From Pseudomonadota bacterium (GTDB lineage: Bacteria > Pseudomonadota > Alphaproteobacteria > Rhizobiales > Xanthobacteraceae): 5,771 nucleotides of DNA. Where the stretch lies: contig JAEYVN010000516.1 in the NCBI GenBank assembly GCA_023431725.1, positions 1 to 5,771 on the forward strand, given 5' to 3'. This document shows positions 5,032-5,771 of this stretch, piece after piece (positions within the stretch are counted from its first letter, which is position 1; every line of letters starts with the position of its first letter). The translations under genes were made by a program, and so were the position numbers. The notes under the pieces were generated by a model that did not search any database, was not told the DNA's origin, and saw only the letters and a list, made by a program, of their open reading frames with translations.

Positions 5032-5771
5032 TTACCCGCTGACGTTGTAGGCCGCCAGAGCCGCCATGTTGACGAGATTGGTGTCCTTGGCACCGAGCGG
5101 CACGATCTGCACGGGACGGTCGAGGCCGACCAGGATCGGTCCGATCACTGTAGAGCCGCCGAGCTCCTGCAACAGCTTGGTCGAGATCGACGCCGAGTGG
5201 AAGGCCGGCATCACCAGCACGTTTGCCGGGCCCGACAGGCGACAGAATGGGTAAGCCGCCTGCAGCTCGGGATTGAGGGCGACATCGGCAGCCATTTCGC
5301 CATCATATTCGAAATCGACGCGGCGCTGGTCGAGGATGCGCACTGCTTCCTGCACGCGCCCCGATCGTTCGCCTGGCGGGTGACCGAATGTCGAAAAGGC
5401 CAGCATTGCAACGCGTGGCTCGTGACCGAGTCTGCGGGCCACACCGGCAACTTCGATGGCGATTTCAGCAAGCTCCTTTGCATCGGGCATTTCCGTAACC
5501 GCAGTGTCGGCGACGATCACCATGCGTCCGCGCGGCGCCAGCACCAATGACACGCCGATCACGCGATGACCCGGCTTTGGATCGATGCAGCGGCGCACAT
5601 CGTCGAGTGCGACCGAAAAATTGCGGGTGACGCCGGTCACCATCGCATCGGCATCGCCAAGCGCGACCATGCAGGACGCAAAGTGGTTGCGATCCTGGTT
5701 CACGAGACGCTGGCAGTCACGGAACAGGAAGCCCTTTCGTTGCAGGCGTTCGTAGAGATAGCTGGCATATT
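5032..5771 (-). CDS. maeB: NADP-dependent malic enzyme, C-terminal phosphotransacetylase-like domain (5' part outside window)
   Basis: Malic enzyme converts malate to pyruvate and CO2 with formation of NAD(P)H, feeding acetyl-CoA and gluconeogenic supply during growth on C4 acids. The open frame enters at the right edge and ends with TAA at 5032, giving 245 visible residues. These correspond to the C-terminal third of a MaeB-type protein (usually about 750-780 residues). Recognisable stretches are YERLQRKGFLFRDCQRLVNQ, ACMVALGDADAMVTGVTR-like sequence (here SCMVALGDADAMVTGVTR), and the Pta-fold strands ending NVLVMPAFHSASIS and GGSTVIGPILVGLDRPVQIV. In MaeB this domain resembles phosphate acetyltransferase but is known as a regulatory acetyl-CoA-binding module. 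A stand-alone phosphate acetyltransferase is less likely because LYERLQRKGF and GDADAMVTG are typical of malic enzyme. An internal GTG at 5703 is not the start, since the frame stays open and homologous upstream. Confidence 0.92.
   Translation of the reverse strand, partial: YASYLYERLQRKGFLFRDCQRLVNQDRNHFASCMVALGDADAMVTGVTRNFSVALDDVRRCIDPKPGHRVIGVSLVLAPRGRMVIVADTAVTEMPDAKELAEIAIEVAGVARRLGHEPRVAMLAFSTFGHPPGERSGRVQEAVRILDQRRVDFEYDGEMAADVALNPELQAAYPFCRLSGPANVLVMPAFHSASISTKLLQELGGSTVIGPILVGLDRPVQIVPLGAKDTNLVNMAALAAYNVSG

Noticed and set aside
5032..5703. Stand-alone 223-residue phosphate acetyltransferase starting at an internal GTG
   Set aside because: The frame continues upstream to the window edge with sequence typical of malic enzyme (YERLQRKGFLFRDCQRLVNQ), so the GTG is internal to maeB.

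Overview
The window carries a conserved core segment of an alphaproteobacterial chromosome. The DnaA, DnaN, S20 and malic-enzyme sequences look most like the order Hyphomicrobiales, near Bradyrhizobium/Rhodopseudomonas/Afipia or Xanthobacteraceae. That placement rests on recalled family sequences, not on a search. Coding parts are GC-rich. All five convincing genes lie on the minus strand, so transcription runs from the right edge to the left edge.

Read in the direction of transcription, the order is as follows. (1) 5771-5032: C-terminal part of an NADP-type malic enzyme, the phosphotransacetylase-like domain (maeB; its start lies outside the window). (2) 4954-4055: a class I aldolase of the dihydrodipicolinate synthase/N-acetylneuraminate lyase superfamily that lacks the DapA substrate-binding arginine. 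(3) 3897-3628: ribosomal protein bS20 (rpsT), with a near-consensus promoter, a leader of about 95 nt containing two GC-rich hairpins, and a strong intrinsic terminator. (4) 3561-2590: about 970 bases without a credible gene, AT-richer than its surroundings. (5) 2589-1132: replication initiator DnaA. (6) 992-1: the beta sliding clamp DnaN, cut by the left edge about 40 residues before its expected C-terminus.

The left half is the usual replication-start gene cluster rpsT-dnaA-dnaN. The gap upstream of dnaA is the most interesting non-coding stretch. It holds two GANTC (CcrM-type) methylation sites exactly 100 bp apart, one abutting a perfect 12-bp palindrome, plus several inverted repeats. 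I found no recognisable DnaA box, so it looks more like a long regulatory leader for dnaA than a classical oriC. The right half (maeB plus the aldolase) is central carbon metabolism. The two genes are separated by a strong hairpin with a TTCG loop and may be co-transcribed.

I see no mobile element, CRISPR array, tRNA, rRNA, toxin-antitoxin or defence system, and no evidence of a new multi-gene system. The findings concern regulatory DNA/RNA structure, an enzyme of uncertain substrate, and gene order.
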